Shown here piece by piece: positions 51,254 through 55,711 of a stretch of 55,711 bases of DNA. Position 1 is the first letter of the stretch. Every line of letters begins with the position of its first letter. The notes beneath the pieces are model-generated. The model searched no databases. It was not told where the DNA came from and worked only from the letters and a program-made list of their open reading frames with translations. A program made the translations under genes and the position numbers. This DNA comes from an uncultured Gammaproteobacteria bacterium (GTDB lineage: Bacteria; Pseudomonadota; Gammaproteobacteria; Berkiellales; Berkiellaceae). The stretch spans positions 162,126 through 217,836 of the forward strand of contig CADEEZ010000002.1 of assembly GCA_902826485.1 (NCBI GenBank), read 5' to 3'.

Positions 51254-52183
51254 ATGGAAAGCGATCCAAAAATAATGCCACTGGGTTCTGGTTCAGGCTC
51301 AGATATGTCGTGGGAAAAACAGCCTTCGTTTATCTCTGGTTCAAGCTCTGATATGTCTTGGGAAAACCAACATCCGTTTTTTTCCGCTTCCGCTTCAGGT
51401 TCAGAAATGTCAGATTCATGTTCATTAAAGAAATCTTTTGAAAGATGGCCCTCGTTGGTTTCAAGTTCAGAAGATGGTATGTCGGTTGAAAAAAGACGAT
51501 CTTCACAATCTTCAGATTCAGATTCGGATATGTTTTATGAACAACGCCGGCCTTCCATTTCTTTAAGCTCAGATCCAGATTTTAAAAAAAAGAAATTGCC
51601 TGTCATCAGTGAAGAAATTTTTGAATCACCAGAAGATTATGATCGGTATCTTATTAGTTCGGGTGTTTATCCTGAACGTGTTGAGGAAGCGAGTGAGCGG
51701 CTTTATGCTCGAGGTAAAAGAAAAAGCATTTCTTCTGATGAGCCAAGCGAATATATTTTTGCTCGAAGAAAAAGTAACCCTTTGATTTTAAGCGGTGAAT
51801 TAAACCAAAGCCCTAGAAAAATATCGGTTTTAAATAAAAAAGACATGCCCAACGCTGATTTGAATAATTCCATTAGAAAATCAACTGAATCCTTGACGCC
51901 ACCTAATTATTCAGCACCTGACCCTCTGCCTGAAGGGTTCAACCGAAAAAGAAGAGTCAGTATTCCAGCAGATGGAAGTACTCTTTTTCCTACAACTAAA
52001 TCGAATTCACCTAAGCATTCTCCAAAGGTTCCGCTTAGGTGTAATCCAAATCAAAAGCCACCCGATTTTCTTATTCGCAGAGATTCAGATCTGTCTTCGC
52101 CAAAGCCTAATGATTCCATATCAATAGAAAGTTTATCTTTAAGTGATGGCACTTCAAAAAGAAGGTTGTCGGGTGGTTTTTAA
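51254..52183 (+). CDS. Ser-rich paralogue 3
   Basis: 309 residues from the ATG at 51254 (GGGAGG four bases upstream; the ATG at 51242 overlaps that site). The N-terminus has its own tandem motif (SGSGSDMSWEKQPSF, SGSSSDMSWENQHPF, later SDSDMFYEQRRPS). Block A: EIFESPEDYDRYLISSG then ASERLYARG. Block B: KRRVSIPADGSTLFPTTKSN then SPKHSPKVPL. No known domain, no signal peptide. The stop overlaps the convergent DUF3108 stop by 4 bases. Confidence 0.82.
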   Translation: MESDPKIMPLGSGSGSDMSWEKQPSFISGSSSDMSWENQHPFFSASASGSEMSDSCSLKKSFERWPSLVSSSEDGMSVEKRRSSQSSDSDSDMFYEQRRPSISLSSDPDFKKKKLPVISEEIFESPEDYDRYLISSGVYPERVEEASERLYARGKRKSISSDEPSEYIFARRKSNPLILSGELNQSPRKISVLNKKDMPNADLNNSIRKSTESLTPPNYSAPDPLPEGFNRKRRVSIPADGSTLFPTTKSNSPKHSPKVPLRCNPNQKPPDFLIRRDSDLSSPKPNDSISIESLSLSDGTSKRRLSGGF

Positions 52184-52956
52184 CCCGATAATCCTGTTAT
52201 TTCTGCGGTGGTGATGATTTTGCCGCCGCGAGCATGCATAATTTTAGCGGGTAAATAATGCCACTCTTTGGCAAACCAAATAGTGGTCACCCTGTTTTTT
52301 TCAGTCGTGTTTTGTAACTTAATGGCTTGTACATTGCCCATAGGGGTTTTGAGCAGTTCGGTGCCTACGTATTCAAAGGTATAGGTTTTTGTTTTGTCCC
52401 CAGTGGCAACGGTATAGGTTATGGGTTGATTGGGCTGTTTGGCTTTTTGCAAATCGCGTCTGACCATAAATAAATGGGTCAGCTTATCTTGAAAATGTTG
52501 ATTTAATTCCAATTCGAAAGGGTCGGCCTTGTTTAAACTGACAATTTTATTTTTATTCCAGTCAAATTGAATATTTGCAGCGCGCTTTTTTTTGCCTTCA
52601 TTAATATTATATTGAAAGTGATAAGGTTTTATTTCATTTTTTTCCCAAGTAAATAGGGTGCTTTCAGAAGCATGAAAGGGCAAAAAACCCAAAAGTGGTT
52701 CAGTTACCGCTTCGAAATAATAACGATCTTGCGTTACCTTGCTTAATCGATGAATCGACACCCCCGCATCGACACCGCGCCAGGTTACTTTGTATCGCGC
52801 TTCATAATTATCAAAAGGGAAAACATCTTGGTGCCTACTATCTTGCATGGGCGTTGCTTGAGGTTCAACGCTGGCTCTGGCATTCAATGAAGTGCCATAC
52901 ACAAAAATAAAAAATAACGAACCGATGATTAAATGCGCTAGAGTAATTTGTCTCAC
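52180..52956 (-). CDS. DUF3108-family exported protein
   Basis: 258 residues with a signal peptide (AHLIIGSLFFIFVYGTSLNA). The DUF3108 pattern is visible: YEARYKVTWRGVDAGVSIHRL, PLLGFLPFHASESTLFTW, PYHFQYNINEGKKKRAANIQ and TTIWFAKEWHYLPAKI near the C-terminus. Periplasmic; function unknown. Starts at the GTG at 52956, which overlaps the purN stop as GTGA, so it is translationally coupled to purN. This purM-purN-DUF3108 order is seen in other gammaproteobacteria. Confidence 0.9.
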   Translation of the reverse strand: MRQITLAHLIIGSLFFIFVYGTSLNARASVEPQATPMQDSRHQDVFPFDNYEARYKVTWRGVDAGVSIHRLSKVTQDRYYFEAVTEPLLGFLPFHASESTLFTWEKNEIKPYHFQYNINEGKKKRAANIQFDWNKNKIVSLNKADPFELELNQHFQDKLTHLFMVRRDLQKAKQPNQPITYTVATGDKTKTYTFEYVGTELLKTPMGNVQAIKLQNTTEKNRVTTIWFAKEWHYLPAKIMHARGGKIITTAEITGLSG

Positions 52957-53561
52957 TGATTCACCTCTGTGTTGATTCCCAATGCAATGTTATTTATTAC
53001 CATGGGGTAGAGCCTATGCTCAAGTGTTAATACTTTTGTTTTAATGCTGTCTTCTGTGTCATCAGGCATAACCGGTGTTTTTGCTTGTGCAATAATAGGT
53101 CCTGCATCAAGCTGTTCATTCACCCAATGGACAGTAGCGCCATGCTCTTTGTCTTGATTAGCAATAACTTGTTTATGGGTATGTAAACCGGGATATTTAG
53201 GCAACAAAGAAGGGTGGATATTGATAATTTTATTGGGGTAAGCCTGGATAAATTCAGGTGACAACACGCGCATAAAACCAGCCAAGCAAATTAAATCAGG
53301 TTTTAATGTCGCTAATATGTCTAATATAGCAGTTTCAAAACCTGTTTTATTTCCAGCAAATAATTTGGCGGACACTATATAGGTTGGCAACTTAGCTATT
53401 TTTGCGCGCTCAAGCCCATAAGCAGTAGGATTATGGCTAATAACCCCCACCACTTCAAAAGCAGCAGGGGCTTGCTTATTTTGAGTGGCATCAATAATAG
53501 CTTGTAAATTTGAGCCATTACCGCCAATCAATACGACTATTCGAGATAAAGTTTTACTCAT
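52953..53561 (-). CDS. purN: Phosphoribosylglycinamide formyltransferase
   Basis: Third step of purine synthesis, using 10-formyl-tetrahydrofolate. 202 residues from the ATG at 53561; the start overlaps the purM stop by 8 bases. [17 protein letters not shown] (E. coli has SGNGSN), FMRVLSPEF, and the folate-site [20 protein letters not shown] and [17 protein letters not shown] with catalytic His and Asp are present. TTG at 53582 is rejected. Confidence 0.96.
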   Translation of the reverse strand: MSKTLSRIVVLIGGNGSNLQAIIDATQNKQAPAAFEVVGVISHNPTAYGLERAKIAKLPTYIVSAKLFAGNKTGFETAILDILATLKPDLICLAGFMRVLSPEFIQAYPNKIINIHPSLLPKYPGLHTHKQVIANQDKEHGATVHWVNEQLDAGPIIAQAKTPVMPDDTEDSIKTKVLTLEHRLYPMVINNIALGINTEVNQ

Positions 53562-54570
53562 GGGGGTTTTGAATAATCTCACCTATTACCCAAGCCTGCT
53601 CACCTGATTGTCTGAGGCTGGCTAATACAGTTTCTTCATCTGATTCTGCGACGCATAAAATCATCCCAACGCCATTATTAAAGGTTCGCCAAAAATCTTG
53701 TTCAGGTATATTTCCCCACGTTTTAAGCTGTTGAAAAATAGCAGGAATTTCCCAAGAGGCGTAATCAATTTGAGCCGCCAGTGTTTTAGGTAATACACGA
53801 GGTAAATTCTCGGGTATGCCACCGCCTGTAATATGGGCAGCGGTTTTAATTAAGTTTTGGTGCATCAAGCGCAATAGCGACTTAACATAAATTTTTGTCG
53901 GCGTGAGCAGTACATCGATTAATCGTTGATCTTCAAGGCGCGTGGTGTACATATCAATTTTTTTCACCTCAAGCACTTTGCGAACCAAAGAAAAGCCATT
54001 GGAATGTAAGCCGCTAGAAGCAAGCGCTATTAATTTATCACCGGCTTTGACGGTTTGACCATCAACAATTTTATTTTTTTCGACAATCCCAACACAAAAA
54101 CCCGCTAAATCGTAATCTTCGCCTTGATAAATGCCAGGCATTTCTGCTGTTTCACCGCCAACCAAAGCGCAACCGGCTTGTAAACAGCCTTCAGCAATCC
54201 CCTTAATAACTTGGGTAGCCGTGTCGACGGATAATTTACCCGTGGCAAAATAATCTAGGAAATATAAAGGCTCTGCGCCACTCACGATAATATCGTTCAC
54301 GCACATGGCAACCAAATCAATTCCGATTTTGTCGTGTAACTTAGAGTCGATCGCCAGCTTAAGCTTCGTACCCACGCCATCGGTGGCCGAAACTAAAATG
54401 GGCTCTTTATATTTATCGATGGGTAAAGAAAAAAGAGAGCTAAAGCCCCCTATGCCAGCCAATACGCCTGGGCGATGAGTAGGCTTGGCAATTTTTTTAA
54501 TGTTTTCAACGAGGGCATTGCCTGCTTCAATGTCTACACCAGCTTCTTTATAGGTTATCGATTCGGTCAT
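53554..54570 (-). CDS. purM: Phosphoribosylformylglycinamidine cyclo-ligase
   Basis: Fifth step of purine synthesis (AIR synthetase). 338 residues. [44 protein letters not shown] and [13 protein letters not shown] motifs are all present. First gene of the purMN-DUF3108 unit, divergent from the transporter gene at 54648. Confidence 0.97.
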   Translation of the reverse strand: MTESITYKEAGVDIEAGNALVENIKKIAKPTHRPGVLAGIGGFSSLFSLPIDKYKEPILVSATDGVGTKLKLAIDSKLHDKIGIDLVAMCVNDIIVSGAEPLYFLDYFATGKLSVDTATQVIKGIAEGCLQAGCALVGGETAEMPGIYQGEDYDLAGFCVGIVEKNKIVDGQTVKAGDKLIALASSGLHSNGFSLVRKVLEVKKIDMYTTRLEDQRLIDVLLTPTKIYVKSLLRLMHQNLIKTAAHITGGGIPENLPRVLPKTLAAQIDYASWEIPAIFQQLKTWGNIPEQDFWRTFNNGVGMILCVAESDEETVLASLRQSGEQAWVIGEIIQNPHE

Positions 54571-54647
54571 ACAGTCCCCCTTAAATAGTTGCTTATTCTA
54601 CCAACCCACACAAAGGCATGCTAGCATCAATTTAGGGGGATACAATC

Positions 54648-55711
54648 ATGGATGACGTCAAGAAAGTACTTATTTATCTAACTATTTTGTTTTGTGCGCT
54701 TGTTGGTGGTTTTATAATCATTAAATTAGCCGGTGTGCTCATACCCTTTTTATTGGCCGGTTTTTTAGCTTATTTATTTAATCCACTGGTCAATAAATTA
54801 AGCAGTTTGCACATAAAGAAGAGAAAGTTACCTCGCTTAGTTAGTGTTTTAATTGTATTTTTATCTCTACTCTTATTGTCCGCTATTCTGATTTTGTGGC
54901 TTATTCCAATTTTAGTCACTCAGTTATCGCATTTAGTGATCAATGCGACACATTGGTTCGAGATTATCGAAAAAGAATGGCTTCCCTGGTTAGCTCAACA
55001 TCTAGATATAAAATTAACAGACTGGAATCTTGATAAGAGTAAAAGTTTGCTTATAGCGCATGGTAAGCAAATATCCCTTGCGATGGGGTCCATTACTGCC
55101 ATAGTGTTACAATCTGGAATTGGAATAGTTAGTTGGATTGTTCAGTTTGGAGTTGTTTTAGTTGTCTTGTTTTATTTATTAAGAGATTGGCCAATCTTAA
55201 TGAAAAAAATGCAAAAAGAGTTAACGACACATGAATTCGGTCCAAAATTTATCAAAATAGTGGCAAAATGCGATGGCGTGTTAGGCGTATTTTTTAGAGG
55301 GCAGTTATCAGTGATGGCGGCTTTAGCGGTGATTTATGCCACTGGGTTGTCTTTAGTCGGATTAAATTACGCTATATTGCTGGGTTTTATCAGTGGATTA
55401 CTGAGTATTGTGCCCTATTTAGGGGGGGCTGTTGGCCTCACTTTGTCGTTATTTGTTGGCTATCTTCAATTTCATGATTGGACCAGTTTAGCCTTAATTT
55501 TAAGCGTATTTGGGGTAGGGCAAGCACTAGAAAGCATGCTGCTCACACCTTATTTAGTGGGTGACAAATTAGGCTTGCACCCCGTGGTTGTGATATTTGC
55601 TATTATGGCTGGGGGTGAATTGTTTGGCTTCTTTGGTGTATTATTGGCGCTTCCAGTAGCGGCTGTTATGGTTGTCCTGATAAAAGGCTACCATCAAACT
55701 AGGGGGAATAA
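54648..55711 (+). CDS. PerM/AI-2E-family transporter, cut by window end
   Basis: At least 354 codons, still open at the window edge. The N-terminal pair of helices (GVLIPFLLAGFLAYLFNPLV), the central helices (LLRDWPILMKKMQKEL) and the conserved C-terminal block (LLGFISGLLSIVPYLGGAVG, LTPYLVGDKLGLHPVVVIFAI, FGFFGVLLALPVAAV) identify the AI-2E/PerM permease family. Function varies (AI-2 export, Na/H exchange, unknown). The divergent purM arrangement is common in gammaproteobacteria. Start ATG with TTAGGGGGATAC just upstream. Confidence 0.9.
   Translation, partial: MDDVKKVLIYLTILFCALVGGFIIIKLAGVLIPFLLAGFLAYLFNPLVNKLSSLHIKKRKLPRLVSVLIVFLSLLLLSAILILWLIPILVTQLSHLVINATHWFEIIEKEWLPWLAQHLDIKLTDWNLDKSKSLLIAHGKQISLAMGSITAIVLQSGIGIVSWIVQFGVVLVVLFYLLRDWPILMKKMQKELTTHEFGPKFIKIVAKCDGVLGVFFRGQLSVMAALAVIYATGLSLVGLNYAILLGFISGLLSIVPYLGGAVGLTLSLFVGYLQFHDWTSLALILSVFGVGQALESMLLTPYLVGDKLGLHPVVVIFAIMAGGELFGFFGVLLALPVAAVMVVLIKGYHQTRGN

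Overview
The window reads as a contiguous chromosomal segment of an AT-rich gammaproteobacterium, most likely an intracellular, host-associated member of the Legionellales (Legionella/Coxiella/Berkiella-like). That placement is an inference. It rests on gamma-type housekeeping clusters (purMN-DUF3108-PerM, metG/apbC/dcd, class Ia nrdAB), on a UhpC-like sugar-phosphate transporter, and on many proteins with eukaryotic-like or Legionella-effector-like domains. I see no rRNA, tRNA or CRISPR array.

Layout. 1-460: tandem 122-bp repeats. 461-9.7 kb: envelope and transport genes: tamB, a UhpC-like antiporter on the other strand, tamA, and a two-gene ABC importer with a fused double permease and no binding protein. 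9.75-12.8 kb: a coiled-coil protein and an F-box-like protein. 12.9-17.8 kb: nrdAB with its own terminator, then a TetR regulator. 17.9-30.1 kb: an accessory block holding two paralogous coiled-coil proteins, a mitochondrial-carrier-like protein, a SidE/Dup-type phosphodiesterase-like protein, a stand-alone MetE N-terminal domain coupled to an S9 peptidase, and two large paralogues of unknown function. A 104-bp remnant of sodB between the paralogues marks the tandem duplication that made them, and the second paralogue is interrupted by an in-frame amber codon.

30.1-35.3 kb: sodB, a CGFS glutaredoxin, a 2-Cys peroxiredoxin, an RRM protein, rnt-pyrC and a MotY/OmpA-like protein. 35.3-38.5 kb: two small ORFs, an AbiEi/AbiEii toxin-antitoxin pair and a 474-bp repeat element with perfect 15-bp terminal inverted repeats. 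38.5-40.6 kb: a YopT/C58-like cysteine-protease-like domain fused to 11 ankyrin repeats. 40.7-44.3 kb: rhomboid, DUF1841, and a ZIP-type metal transporter fused to a degenerate nucleotidyltransferase-like domain, with a stand-alone copy of that domain downstream. 44.3-49.3 kb: nth, rnfB (no other rnf gene), metG, apbC, dcd. 49.3-52.2 kb: three tandem Ser-rich paralogues, each behind the same leader with a sigma-S-like -10 element and separated by hairpins. 52.2 kb to the end: DUF3108, purN, purM and a PerM/AI-2E-type transporter cut by the window edge.

The core genes supply nucleotide synthesis (nrdAB, dcd, pyrC, purMN), oxidative defence (sodB, peroxiredoxin, glutaredoxin) and Fe-S handling (apbC, rnfB, grxD). 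Interleaved with them is a set of candidate host-directed proteins: F-box, mitochondrial carrier, Dup-like, C58-ankyrin and the sigma-S-linked Ser-rich trio. No secretion-system gene is present here, so secretion of these proteins is inferred from domain content only.
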